Assembly: GCF_001509405.1 (NCBI RefSeq)
Contig: NZ_CP011502.1
Span: 2,604,001-2,668,000, forward strand
Origin: Aeromicrobium erythreum
GTDB taxonomy: Bacteria > Actinomycetota > Actinomycetes > Propionibacteriales > Nocardioidaceae
Direction of reading: 5' to 3'
DNA length: 64,000 nt
Of this stretch, positions 22,060-30,525 are shown one piece after another. The stretch's first letter is position 1. Each line of letters begins with the position of its first letter. Below the pieces are notes generated by a model. That model made no database searches, had not been told where the DNA came from, and saw only the letters and a program-made list of their open reading frames with translations. The translations under genes and the position numbers were made by a program.

Positions 22060-22998
22060 CTACTCGCCCGACGCGCGACGCGACGTCTCGGGAGCCGCCT
22101 GCGCGGACCGGGCGCGACCCGGCAGCTCCACGTCCTCGCCCTCCACGTGACCCGACGTCCAGGCACCCGGGGCGTCGAAGTCGATGGTGCGGACGGTGCG
22201 GCCGACGCGCGGCTTGGTGACGTAGGTGGGCAGCGTGACCGGCAGCGGGTCCCAGAGGGCGGTGCCAGCGGTGCTGACCGACGGCACCGCGATCTGCAGC
22301 TTCTCCTCGAGGGCGTCGGCCGGCAGCTCTGCCCTCTCCATGACGTGCTTGCGGTCGGGCTCGACGTCCTCGAACTGGTGCGAGACGACGACGGTGTGCT
22401 CCTCGTCGGGCGTGCGCGGCGCGGCGCGGCGCGAGGCGCGCTCCGCGGTGGTGTCGCGCGCGGGAAGCTTGACGGACGGCAGCCGCGAGGACAGCGGACG
22501 ACGCTCGGTCGCCGGGCGGCTGATGCCACGTTCGGCCCTGACCTGCACGCGACAGGCGACGAGCCAGGCCGCCACCAGGGCGGCCGGTGCGGCCACCCAG
22601 ACCGGCGAGACCACGGAGAAGCCGGCGAGCCCACCCACCACGGCGAGCGCGGTCAGCAGGGTCAGCAGCGTGCGACGGCGGCGACGGGCGGCGACGACCG
22701 CGGCGCGGCGGGTCGGCGCGTCACGGCGGGCGGTCGGGGTCTCGGTCACGGTGGGGGCCTTCGGGGTCGGCTCGGCGGCGTTCGTGGGAGTGTCGACCGG
22801 CGCCGAGAGGGGCACCTCGTCGGTGGCGTCCTCGGTCGGCTCGCCGTGGCCGCGACGGGAGATGACGCGGCTCAACGGGCTGAGCGACTCCAGGGACTCC
22901 GAGGAGCTCGCCTCGTCGTACCGACGCAGGACGAGCGGCACGAAGTACGCCGCCCACACGGCGACGACGAACGCGACGATCAGTCCATTGGCACCCAC
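22060..22998 (-). CDS. glpR: GlpR/SepX-type divisome membrane protein
   Basis: 312 aa. A first membrane segment at about 4-24 (LIVAFVVAVWAAYFVPLVL) is followed by the conserved LRRYDEAS, a variable loop, a hydrophobic hairpin near 112-152 (LLTLLTALAVVGGLAGF and VWVAAPAALVAAWLVACRV) and a long cytosolic tail. N-terminus, topology and position after rimJ match Rv0996, the corynebacterial GlpR and Streptomyces SepX. GlpR is the membrane receptor of the gephyrin-like protein Glp, and SepX supports septum formation with FtsZ and DivIVA. The GTG at 22998 follows TACGGT by exactly 6 bases, so the transcript is probably leaderless and separate from rimJ, 87 bases upstream. Confidence 0.8.
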   Translation of the reverse strand: MGANGLIVAFVVAVWAAYFVPLVLRRYDEASSSESLESLSPLSRVISRRGHGEPTEDATDEVPLSAPVDTPTNAAEPTPKAPTVTETPTARRDAPTRRAAVVAARRRRRTLLTLLTALAVVGGLAGFSVVSPVWVAAPAALVAAWLVACRVQVRAERGISRPATERRPLSSRLPSVKLPARDTTAERASRRAAPRTPDEEHTVVVSHQFEDVEPDRKHVMERAELPADALEEKLQIAVPSVSTAGTALWDPLPVTLPTYVTKPRVGRTVRTIDFDAPGAWTSGHVEGEDVELPGRARSAQAAPETSRRASGE

Positions 22999-23085
22999 GG
23001 ATCAACCGTAGGTCGCCCGCCGAGGGAATCTCCGCAGGTCAGTCGTGTGTCGCGTGAAGTTTGTGACGGATGTGGCAGGCGTGAC

Positions 23086-23700
23086 TCACGATGGCGACCG
23101 ACGTCGCGCCTCGTCGTCGCGGGTCACGCGCTCCAGCAGCCGGCCAGGACGGTCGTCGGCGAGCACCTGGAAGACCCGGTGGTCGCGCCAGGCGCCGTCG
23201 ATGTGCAGGTAGCCGCGCGCCAGCCCGACCTCGTCGAGGCCGAGCTTCTGCACGACGCGCAGGCTGGCCTCGTTCTCCGGCCGGATGGAGATCTCCACCC
23301 GGTGCAGACCGACGGTGTCGAGGAGGTGGTCGACGACGAGGGCGACGGCGACGGGCGTGATCCCCCGGCCGGCGTGACGTCGCGCGATCCAGTAGCCGAT
23401 GCTCGCCCACCGGGCGGAGCCCCACGAGATGCCGTTGACCGTGACCTGGCCGACCATCTCGCCGCGCCAGGTGACGACGAAGGGCATCGCCCGACCCTGC
23501 CGCGCGCGACGCCGCTGCGTCACGATCATCGCCCGGTACGACAGCGGTGCCGCTCCCCCGCCTGGCGGCAGCGTGGCCTCCCAGGGTGACAGCCACGCGA
23601 CGTCGGCCCGCCGCAGCCGTGCCCAGGCGCGGGCGTCGGAGCGCCGCAAGGGCCGCACGCCGACGTCGCCGTGCGTGAGCTCGACGGGCCAGCCCTTCAT
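23086..23700 (-). CDS. rimJ: GNAT acetyltransferase, RimJ type
   Basis: 204 aa GNAT fold, probably N-terminal acetylation of a ribosomal protein such as S5 or of another protein. It contains the motif A region WASIGYWIARRHAGRGITPVAVALV, with R/Q-x-x-G-x-G/A reduced to RHAGRGI, then the RimJ-like HRVEISIRPENEASLRVVQKLG. The ATG overlaps the mogA stop (ATGA). The moeA/glp-rimJ-glpR neighbourhood is conserved in mycobacteria (Rv0994-Rv0996), suggesting a functional link with the division proteins, but no substrate is evident. Confidence 0.87.
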   Translation of the reverse strand: MKGWPVELTHGDVGVRPLRRSDARAWARLRRADVAWLSPWEATLPPGGGAAPLSYRAMIVTQRRRARQGRAMPFVVTWRGEMVGQVTVNGISWGSARWASIGYWIARRHAGRGITPVAVALVVDHLLDTVGLHRVEISIRPENEASLRVVQKLGLDEVGLARGYLHIDGAWRDHRVFQVLADDRPGRLLERVTRDDEARRRSPS

Positions 23701-24224
23701 GCCGTCGCCCGTGGTCCCGGGTGGTCCGGGCCGGCGTGGTCGCCGCCGGCCAGCTGGTCGACGGCGTGCGTGACGACGTCGGCGAGCACCTGGATGGCGT
23801 CCTTGACGCCCCCACGCGAGCCGGGCAGGTTGACGACGAGGGTGCTCCCGGCCACGCCGGCCAGACCTCGCGAGAGCACCGCGGTCGGGACACCCTTGGC
23901 GACCCCCGCGGCACGCAGCGCCTCGGCCAGGCCGGGCAGCTCGCGGTCGAGCAGAGGCCGCGTGACCTCGGGCGTGCGGTCGGTGGGGCTGATGCCGGTT
24001 CCGCCGGTGGTCAGCACCACGGCCGCGCCCGACGCCACGGCGTCGGCGACGGCGTGTCCAACCGGGTCGCCGTCGGGCACGACGGCGGCGTCGGCGGTCT
24101 CGAGGCCCCAGGAGCGGAGCGCATCGACGAGCAGCGGTCCGGTCGTGTCCTCGTAGACGCCCGCGGCCGCGCGGTTCGACGCGACGACGACGGCGCCGCG
24201 TCGGCTGTCGGTGGGCGCGCTCAT
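23697..24224 (-). CDS. mogA: Molybdopterin adenylyltransferase MogA/MoaB
   Basis: 175 aa. Adenylates molybdopterin before metal insertion. It has the MoCF fold signature VVLTTGGTGISPTDRTPEV at about 89-107 and STLVVNLPGSRGGVKDAI near 135-152. It is coupled by ATGA overlap both to moaC upstream and rimJ downstream. The neighbouring moeA supplies the metal-insertion step, so three late and early molybdenum-cofactor enzymes lie together. Confidence 0.93.
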   Translation of the reverse strand: MSAPTDSRRGAVVVASNRAAAGVYEDTTGPLLVDALRSWGLETADAAVVPDGDPVGHAVADAVASGAAVVLTTGGTGISPTDRTPEVTRPLLDRELPGLAEALRAAGVAKGVPTAVLSRGLAGVAGSTLVVNLPGSRGGVKDAIQVLADVVTHAVDQLAGGDHAGPDHPGPRATA

Positions 24225-24712
24225 CGGACGTCCCAGTCGCCGCTGCGGCCGCCGGCCTTGGCGACGACCTCGACGTCGGTGATGCGCGCCCGCTTGTCGA
24301 CGGCCTTGACCATGTCGACGACGGTCAGGGCGGCGACGGTGACCGACGTCAGCGCCTCCATCTCGACGCCCGTGCGGTCGGTGGTGCGGACGCTGGCCGT
24401 GATCTCGACGGCGTCGTCGGCGACGTGGAGGTCGACCTCGACGCCGCTGATCGCGATCGGGTGGCAGAGCGGGACGAGGTCGGGCGTGCGCTTGGCGCCC
24501 ATGATGCCGGCGACCCGCGCGACGCCGAGCGCGTCGCCCTTCGGCACGCCCTCGCCGCGCAGGAGGGCCACGACCTCGGCGGACACCTCGACGCGCCCGC
24601 GCGCCGTCGCCGTGCGGCGGCTGACGTCCTTGTCGCCGACGTCGACCATCCGGGCCGCCCCGGTCTCGTCGACGTGCGTCAGCCGCGCTGCGGACGGCTC
24701 GGGACCGGTCAC
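24221..24712 (-). CDS. moaC: Cyclic pyranopterin monophosphate synthase MoaC
   Basis: 163 aa. It acts with MoaA in the first step of molybdopterin synthesis. The MoaC core is complete: MVDVGDKDVSRRTATARGRV, LVPLCHPIAISGVEVDL, TDRTGVEMEALTSVTVAAL and VVDMVKAVDK with the conserved lysines. The GTG at 24712 follows the moeA stop by one base. No moaA is in the window. Confidence 0.95.
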   Translation of the reverse strand: MTGPEPSAARLTHVDETGAARMVDVGDKDVSRRTATARGRVEVSAEVVALLRGEGVPKGDALGVARVAGIMGAKRTPDLVPLCHPIAISGVEVDLHVADDAVEITASVRTTDRTGVEMEALTSVTVAALTVVDMVKAVDKRARITDVEVVAKAGGRSGDWDVR

Positions 24713-24713
24713 G

Positions 24714-26036
24714 TCAGAACGGCCTGTCGAGGACGAGGGTGCGGACCGTGTCGCCCAGGTTCAGGGCGGTCTCGTCCTCACCCACGACGATCAGGGCGTT
24801 CGCCTGGGCGAGGGAGCCGAGCAGGTGCGACCCGTGGCCGCCGAGCGGAGTCACCTTGGCGCCGCGGTGGGTGACCTCGAAGACGCCGCGGACGTACTGG
24901 CGGCGTCCGGGGATGGAGGCGATGTCCTGGGTGAGCACGGCGTGCACCATGGGCCGCCGGTACGGCGTGAGGCCCATGAGCCGGCGGATGGCCGGGAGCA
25001 CGAACACCTCGAAGGACACGTAGGCCGAGACCGGGTTGCCGGGCAGCGTGATGATCGGGGTCTGCTCGTCGAAGATCGTGCCGAAGCCCTGCGGCTTGCC
25101 CGGCTGCATGGCGACCTTCGGGAAGGCGACCGTCCCGAGCGCCGACAGCGTCTCCTTGACGACGTCCTTCTCGCCCTCGCTGATGCCGCCGCTCGTGACC
25201 ACGAGGTCGGCGCGGACGAGCTGCTCGGACAGCGTGCGTCGGAAGGTGCGCGGGTCGTCGCCGATGGCGCCCACGCGGTAGGCGATCGCGCCTGCCGCGC
25301 GCACGGCGGCGGCGAGCATGTAGCTGTTGCCGTCGTAGATGGAGTCGAAGTCGAGGTGGGCGCCCGGCTCGCGGAGCTCGTTGCCGGTGGACAGCACCAC
25401 GACGCGCGGTCGCGGTCGGGCGGCGACCCTTCCCAGGCCCAGCGAGGCCAGCAGGCCAGCCTCGCGCGGACCGACGACGGTGCCGGCCGGCAGGACGAGG
25501 TCGCCCTGGCCGACGTCGCTGCCGGCCCGACGGACGTGCTGGCCCTCGCGCACCGCCTCGGTGAACCGCACCCGCGCGTTGCCACGGTCGGTGGCCTCGA
25601 ACGGCACGACGGCGTCGGCACCGCGCGGGACCGGCGCACCCGTCATGATCTTGACGGCCGTGCCCGGGGAGATCGCGAACGGCCGGCTCGACCCGGCGTA
25701 GATGTCGGCCACGACCGGCAGCTCGACGGGCGTGGCCGACGTGGCCTGGGCGAGGTCCTCGGCGCGGACGGCGTACCCGTCCATGGCGGAGTTGTCGAAG
25801 CGGGGCAGGGAGATCGGGGCGTGCACGTCGGCGTGCAGCGGCAGGCCGAGCGACTCGACGACCGGCTGGTCGTACGGCTCGAGCGGGCCGATGCCGCGCA
25901 GGATCTTCTCGAGGTGGTCCTCGACGGTCAGGAAGCCGTCGGGCACGCTCTCCGGACGCACGCGCGGACGCGGTCCCCGGGGTGGAGCAGCGTCGCCGGA
26001 GGGCGGAGCGGCCTCGTTCCCTGCGTCGGAAGACAT
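24714..26036 (-). CDS. moeA: MoeA/gephyrin-like protein (molybdopterin molybdotransferase or divisome Glp)
   Basis: 440 aa. All MoeA regions are present: FDNSAMDGYAVRAEDL near 75, MTGAPVPRGADAVVPFE, VVLSTGNEL, VVTSGGISEGEKDVV, AMQPGKPQGFG and LPGNPVSAYVSFEVFVLP, plus a disordered first 35 residues. It could insert molybdate into molybdopterin. In Corynebacterium the protein at this locus, Glp, binds FtsZ and the receptor GlpR; both neighbours rimJ and glpR are here. SGGISEGEKD replaces the more usual GGVSVGDYD of catalytic MoeA, compatible with either role. The ATG at 26036 is 7 bases after TAGGCT, which lies in the last codons of the upstream gene. Confidence 0.88.
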   Translation of the reverse strand: MSSDAGNEAAPPSGDAAPPRGPRPRVRPESVPDGFLTVEDHLEKILRGIGPLEPYDQPVVESLGLPLHADVHAPISLPRFDNSAMDGYAVRAEDLAQATSATPVELPVVADIYAGSSRPFAISPGTAVKIMTGAPVPRGADAVVPFEATDRGNARVRFTEAVREGQHVRRAGSDVGQGDLVLPAGTVVGPREAGLLASLGLGRVAARPRPRVVVLSTGNELREPGAHLDFDSIYDGNSYMLAAAVRAAGAIAYRVGAIGDDPRTFRRTLSEQLVRADLVVTSGGISEGEKDVVKETLSALGTVAFPKVAMQPGKPQGFGTIFDEQTPIITLPGNPVSAYVSFEVFVLPAIRRLMGLTPYRRPMVHAVLTQDIASIPGRRQYVRGVFEVTHRGAKVTPLGGHGSHLLGSLAQANALIVVGEDETALNLGDTVRTLVLDRPF

Positions 26037-26041
26037 GGGCG

Positions 26042-27412
26042 TCAGCCTAACCGGGCACCCTGCGGGACGCTGCGTGCCGTGCCGTCGTCGTCCAGGGTCG
26101 CGTCGCCGGTGACCACCACGTCGCGCCCGAAGTGCCAGTCGCCGCGCACCGTCAGGGACGAGGCCCCGGCGAGCGACGGGGCGTGCGGGATGCGGGCGTC
26201 GAAGTCGGCGATGGTCGTGTAGAAGCGGCGGTCGAGGTCGACGAGCGGCCGCGGGTCGACGGTGGCGCGCAGGCGGCTGTCGTCGCCCAGGCCGAACACG
26301 TCCGAGCGGAGCAGCAGGAGGTCGTTGGTGGTCTTCACGGGCAGGAACCGCGAGCGCTCGACCTCGATGGCGGTGGCGCCGTCGAAGACCTCGACGGCGG
26401 CACCCATGGCCGACTCGATCTGCACGACCTTCGGCGACGTCTTGTCGGTGGGGTCGACGGTCTTCTCGTTGCGGATGAGCGGCAGGCCGAGCACGCCGTT
26501 GCGCTCGGTGAGCGTGTCGAGCAGTCGAGGCAGGTCGAACCACAGGTTGTTCGTGTGGAAGAAAGGATGCCGGTCCGCGTCGGCGGCGAGCGCCGCGTCG
26601 TCGTCGGCCGTCTGCGCGGTCTCGCGGAGCACGAGGCGTCCGTCGGCGCGCCGGACGACGAGGTGGCCGCCCTTGACGTCGGCGGGCGTGCGCCGGCACA
26701 CCTCGGCGGCGTACGGCGCTCCGGTCGAGGCGAACCAGGCCATCATCGACGGGTCGGGCGCCGCGCCGAGGTTGTCGGCGTTGGAGACGGTGGCGTACCG
26801 GTAGCCGGCGGCCACGAGCTGCTCCAGCACGCCCGAGACGAGCAGCGCCGTGTAGAGGTCGCCGTGCCCCGGCGGGCACCACTCGAGCGCCGGGTCGGCG
26901 GGCCACTGCACCGGGGTGAGGTCGTCGGCGCGCAGCTTCGGCTCGCGGTTCTGCAGGAAGTCGAGCGGCAGGCCCTCGACCTCGAGGCCCTCGTGCTGCC
27001 GCAGCCGTGCCAGCGAGTCGTCCTGCGTGCGGAAGCTGTGCATGAACAGCAGGGGCAACGTGACGTCGAGGTCGCGCCGGACCTGGAGCACCTGGCGGGC
27101 GATGATGTCGAGGAACGTGAGGTCGGAGCGGACGGGCAGCAGGCTCTTGGCCCGGTCCATGCCCATCGAGGTCCCGAGCCCGCCGTTGAGCTTGATGACG
27201 GCCGTCACCGCGGCGGCCTCGCGCTGCGCGTCGAGGTCGAAGGTGACGTCGGCGGCCCGGTCGACGTCGACCAGCGGGTCGACGTCGGCCTCGCGGACGA
27301 GGCCCGTGGCACCGCCCTCGAGCTGACGGTAGAAGTCGCTGAAGACCTCGATCGCGGGTGCCGCCACGCCGGCGCGTTCCATGGTGCTCCGTGCGAGCTC
27401 GAGTCCGTCCAC
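26042..27412 (-). CDS. UTP-glucose-1-phosphate uridylyltransferase, eukaryotic-type (UDPGP family)
   Basis: 456 aa. It makes UDP-glucose from UTP and glucose 1-phosphate. The nucleotide-binding loop VIKLNGGLGTSMGMDRAKSL near 72-91 and later VKTTNDLLLLRSDVF are the UDPGP (eukaryotic UGPase) pattern, followed by a C-terminal left-handed beta-helix segment (GDWHFGRDVVVTGDATL). Typical bacterial GalU is about 290-310 aa with a different loop, so this is the eukaryote-like family sitting where mycobacteria carry galU (Rv0993). The GTG at 27412 is exactly 6 bases after TAGCCT, so leaderless expression from the shared promoter with the divergent gene is likely. Confidence 0.9.
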   Translation of the reverse strand: MDGLELARSTMERAGVAAPAIEVFSDFYRQLEGGATGLVREADVDPLVDVDRAADVTFDLDAQREAAAVTAVIKLNGGLGTSMGMDRAKSLLPVRSDLTFLDIIARQVLQVRRDLDVTLPLLFMHSFRTQDDSLARLRQHEGLEVEGLPLDFLQNREPKLRADDLTPVQWPADPALEWCPPGHGDLYTALLVSGVLEQLVAAGYRYATVSNADNLGAAPDPSMMAWFASTGAPYAAEVCRRTPADVKGGHLVVRRADGRLVLRETAQTADDDAALAADADRHPFFHTNNLWFDLPRLLDTLTERNGVLGLPLIRNEKTVDPTDKTSPKVVQIESAMGAAVEVFDGATAIEVERSRFLPVKTTNDLLLLRSDVFGLGDDSRLRATVDPRPLVDLDRRFYTTIADFDARIPHAPSLAGASSLTVRGDWHFGRDVVVTGDATLDDDGTARSVPQGARLG

Positions 27413-27417
27413 GCGCC

Positions 27418-27424
27418 TAGGCTA
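27418..27424. promoter_or_regulatory. Overlapping divergent -10 boxes giving two leaderless starts
   Basis: Plus strand TAGGCT (27418-27423) lies 6 bases before the ATG at 27430. Minus strand TAGCCT (27424-27419) lies 6 bases before the GTG at 27412. The hexamers share five base pairs in a 17-bp intergenic region and each predicts transcription from the first base of its start codon. No good -35 is seen for either. Confidence 0.7.
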
Positions 27425-27429
27425 GACGT

Positions 27430-28056
27430 ATGGACCGTCCGGGCGCGCGCCAGCGGAACGACGCGGCCGCCGAGGAGAAGCGGGCGGTGCGTCCGCGACT
27501 GCTGGAGGCGCGCCGCCGTCGCGACCTCGAGCAGCGCCGAGCCGTCGACGACGCGGTCGCCGCCCACCTGCTGGCGCTGCCCTCGGTGGCCCGCGCCCGT
27601 CGGGTCGCCGCCTACCGCTCGATGCCCGGCGAGCCGGGCACGGAGGCGCTGCTCGCGGGCCTGCTCGAGCGTGGCGTGGAGGTCCTCGTGCCGGTCAGCC
27701 GGAGCGACGGCTCCCTCGCCTGGGCGCCGCACGACCCCACGGCCCCGACCGCCCGCTCGCGGCTCGGCGTCGACGAGCCAGTGGGCGCGACGCTCCCCGA
27801 CGACGCGCTCGCCTCCGTCGACGTCGTCGTGCTGCCCGCGCTGGCCGTCGACCACGCCGGACGTCGTCTGGGCCGGGGCGCCGGCTACTACGACCGCGCC
27901 CTCGCCGTTCTCCCCCGCCGGCGTCGGCCGCTGCTGGTGGCCGTCGTGCACGCCGAGGAGCTCCTGACCGAGGTGCCGCACGAGCCGCACGACCTGCCGG
28001 TCGACGTGGTGGTCACCGAGAACGGCGTGTTCCGCGTGCCCGAGGCGCCGGCCTAG
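27430..28056 (+). CDS. 5-formyltetrahydrofolate cyclo-ligase
   Basis: 208 aa. ATP-dependent conversion of 5-formyl-THF to 5,10-methenyl-THF, a folate salvage and repair step. The family motif GRRLGRGAGYYDRAL near 153-167 forms the ATP/phosphate site, and VVVLPALAVDHAG and DVVVTENGVFRV are also typical. The N-terminal 30 residues are arginine-rich and charged. It is divergent from the UDP-glucose pyrophosphorylase as in mycobacteria (Rv0992c/Rv0993), and its start is leaderless (see the promoter entry). It ends 4 bases into the converging CNNM gene's stop region. Confidence 0.93.
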   Translation: MDRPGARQRNDAAAEEKRAVRPRLLEARRRRDLEQRRAVDDAVAAHLLALPSVARARRVAAYRSMPGEPGTEALLAGLLERGVEVLVPVSRSDGSLAWAPHDPTAPTARSRLGVDEPVGATLPDDALASVDVVVLPALAVDHAGRRLGRGAGYYDRALAVLPRRRRPLLVAVVHAEELLTEVPHEPHDLPVDVVVTENGVFRVPEAPA

Positions 28057-29105
28057 CTCCCGAGCCGCTCCGTGTCGCGGATCTCGCCCACCAGCTCCTC
28101 CAGCACGTCCTCGAGCATGATCACGCCGAGCACCTGGCCGGACCCGTCGGCCACCCGCGCCATGTGGGAGCCCTTGGCCTGCATGACCCGCAGGGCCTCG
28201 TAGAGCCCCGACCCCGCCCCGACGGTCGACAGCGGCCGCAGCCACTTGTCGGCGATGGGGGCGCGGCGCGCGGCGTCGTCGGTCTCCAGCACGTCCTTGA
28301 TGTGCAGGTAGCCGGCGAGGTCGCCGTCGGCGTCGACGACGGGGAAGCGTGAGAAGCCGGTGTCGGCGCAGGCCCGCTCGACGTCGGCCGGCGTCGCCTC
28401 CGGCGCGACGGTCACGAGCCCGTCGCGCGGCAGCAGCACCTGCTCGACCCGCCCGTCGTGGAACTCCAGGGCACCCTGCACGAGACCGTACTCGTCGTCG
28501 TCGAGCAGACCCTCGCGGCGCGACTCGTCGACGAGGCCCGCGACCTCGTCGTGGGAGTAGGTGGAGGCGACCTCCTCCACCGGCTGCACGCCGAGCAGGC
28601 GGACCGCCAGGTTGGCGATGCCGTTGAGCATCACCACGAGCGGCCGCAGCACGGCGATGACGAGCAGCATGAACGGGCCCAGCACGAGGGCGGCGCGGTC
28701 GGGCTGCACGAGCGCGAGGTTCTTGGGCACCATCTCGCCGAACACGACGTGCAGGAACACGACCACCGACAGCGCGATCACGAACGAGATCGGGTGCACG
28801 AGGCTCTCGGGCACGTGGGCGAGCTCGAAGGCCGGCTCCATCAGGTGCGCGAGCGCGGGCTCGCTGATGGCGCCGAGCCCGAGCGAGCAGATGGTGATGC
28901 CGAGCTGTGCGGCCGCCATGGCGAGCGTGACGTTCTCCACGGCCTTGAGCGCCAGCCGAGCCGTGCGCGACCCGGCCTGCGCCAGGGGCTCGAGCTGGGT
29001 CCGTCGGGCCGAGATGAGCGCGAACTCCGCGGCCACGAACAGTGCGTTGAGGGCGAGCAGCACGAACGTCAGCCCGACCCCGACCCAGTCACCCACGGAC
29101 GTCAC
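28053..29105 (-). CDS. CNNM/CorC-family transporter (DUF21 plus CBS pair)
   Basis: 350 aa. The DUF21 membrane domain at about 1-185 has four hydrophobic segments and the family signatures NALFVAAEFALISARRTQLE and FGEMVPKNLALVQPDRAA. A CBS pair follows at about 205-335. The CorC_HlyC C-terminal domain is absent, unlike the neighbour. Family members move Mg2+, Co2+ or Na+ coupled to Mg2+; the substrate here is unknown. The start is chosen as the GTG at 29105, which overlaps the upstream paralogue by 17 bases. A second GTG at 29096 is possible. Confidence 0.87.
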   Translation of the reverse strand: MTSVGDWVGVGLTFVLLALNALFVAAEFALISARRTQLEPLAQAGSRTARLALKAVENVTLAMAAAQLGITICSLGLGAISEPALAHLMEPAFELAHVPESLVHPISFVIALSVVVFLHVVFGEMVPKNLALVQPDRAALVLGPFMLLVIAVLRPLVVMLNGIANLAVRLLGVQPVEEVASTYSHDEVAGLVDESRREGLLDDDEYGLVQGALEFHDGRVEQVLLPRDGLVTVAPEATPADVERACADTGFSRFPVVDADGDLAGYLHIKDVLETDDAARRAPIADKWLRPLSTVGAGSGLYEALRVMQAKGSHMARVADGSGQVLGVIMLEDVLEELVGEIRDTERLGS

Positions 29106-30525
29106 CGCCCCCGGTCGGGTCGGCTGCCGGGCCGGCGGTCGGCTCGGCGGCCCTGCTCGAGCCGGTCTCGGCAGCAGCACCGTCGGGGGCCTGCACGGTC
29201 AGGGTCACGCGGTCGATCCGCCGGCCCTCCATGCGCTCGACGGTGAGCGAGACGTCCAGCGGCTCGGGGTCGTCGTCCTCGTCGTCCGGGGTCGGATCGA
29301 CCTGCAGGTGGACGACGTCGCCGCGCACGCCGAGACGACCGAGCTCGGCGTGCAGCAGGCCGGCGATCGTCTCGTAGTCCTCGCTCTCGGGCAGGGCCAC
29401 CCCGGTCTGCTCGAGCACCTCGTCGGGCCGCAGGAGACCCGAGAGCGACCAGGCGCCGTCGGGACGGTGGCGGCTGCGGCTCGCGACGCGGTCGTGCTCG
29501 TCGAGCACCTCGCCGACGATCTCCTCGACGAGGTCCTCGAGGGTGACGATGCCGTCGGTCCCGCCGAACTCGTCGACGACGACCGCCATCTGCATCCCCT
29601 GCTCGCGCAGCAGGGCCAGCAGCGGGTCGAGCTCGAGGCTGTCGGGCACGGTGGTCACGGGGCCGGCCAGGTCGCCGAGACGGACGCCGCGACGTCGGTC
29701 GGGGTCGACCGCGACGGCCTGCTTCACGTGCACGATGCCGACGACGTCGTCCGGCGACCGGCCCGTGACCGGGAACCGTGAGTGCCCGGTCTGGCGGGCC
29801 GCCTCGATGACGTCGAGCGCGGTGTCGCGGGCGTCGAGGAAGTGCACGCGGACCCGGGGCGTGCGGACGTCGGCGGCGGTGCGGTCACCGAACGCGATGC
29901 TGCGCGCCACGAGGTCGGCCGTCTCGTCGTCGATGGCACCCTCGCGGGCGGAGCGCAGCACGAGCGAGCGCAGCTCCACCGGCGAGCGGGCCGAGCGCAG
30001 CTCCTCCTGCGGCTCGACGCCCATGCGCTGCAAGGTGCGGTTGGCCGTGCCGTTCAGGAACCGGATCGGCCAGGCCATCACGCGCGTGAACACCCGCTGC
30101 GGCAGCTGGGCGACGGCGGCCACGCGCTGGGGCAGGGCGAGGGCCAGGTTCTTCGGGATGAGCTCGCCGACCAGCATCGTGACGACGGTGCTGAGGAAGA
30201 GCGCGAGCCCGTACGCGACGGCGCTCTGCGCCCCGCCGGTGACGCCGAGGTCCTCCAGCGGTCCGCGCGCGAGCCGCCCGATGGCCGGCTCGGCGAGGAA
30301 CCCGATCGCCAGGTTGGTGATCGTGATGCCCAGCTGCGCCCCGCTGAGCTGGGTCGACAGGCTGCGCAGCGCCTTGAGGGTGCCGGCCGCGCCCGCGTCG
30401 CCGCGCTCGGCGTCGCGCTCGACCGTCGCGCGGTCGACCGTCACGAACGAGAACTCGGCCGCCACGAAGACGCCGCACGCGAGCATGAGGAGGAACGAGA
30501 GTCCCAGGAGGAGGAGCTCGGTCAT
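29089..30525 (-). CDS. CNNM/CorC-family transporter with C-terminal CorC_HlyC domain
   Basis: 478 aa. DUF21 at about 1-190 (ACGVFVAAEFSFVTVDRATVE, VGELIPKNLALALPQ), CBS pair about 215-345 with MQMAVVVDEFGGTDGIVTLEDLVEEIVG, then the FAD-binding-like CorC_HlyC domain at about 365-445 and a low-complexity Ala/Gly/Pro tail. It is the first gene of a tandem pair with the shorter paralogue, the arrangement of two DUF21 subunits seen in many actinobacteria, and they may form a heteromer. ATG 30525 is preceded directly by an in-frame GTG (30528). A TACAGT at 30575-30570 on the minus strand could be its -10. Confidence 0.88.
   Translation of the reverse strand: MTELLLLGLSFLLMLACGVFVAAEFSFVTVDRATVERDAERGDAGAAGTLKALRSLSTQLSGAQLGITITNLAIGFLAEPAIGRLARGPLEDLGVTGGAQSAVAYGLALFLSTVVTMLVGELIPKNLALALPQRVAAVAQLPQRVFTRVMAWPIRFLNGTANRTLQRMGVEPQEELRSARSPVELRSLVLRSAREGAIDDETADLVARSIAFGDRTAADVRTPRVRVHFLDARDTALDVIEAARQTGHSRFPVTGRSPDDVVGIVHVKQAVAVDPDRRRGVRLGDLAGPVTTVPDSLELDPLLALLREQGMQMAVVVDEFGGTDGIVTLEDLVEEIVGEVLDEHDRVASRSRHRPDGAWSLSGLLRPDEVLEQTGVALPESEDYETIAGLLHAELGRLGVRGDVVHLQVDPTPDDEDDDPEPLDVSLTVERMEGRRIDRVTLTVQAPDGAAAETGSSRAAEPTAGPAADPTGGGDVRG

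Noticed and set aside
26037..26050. Possible IdeR iron box upstream of moeA (GGTTAGGCTGAC on the minus strand)
   Set aside because: It matches the centre of the iron-box consensus only partly and lacks the second half; the TAGGCT is better explained as the -10 box.
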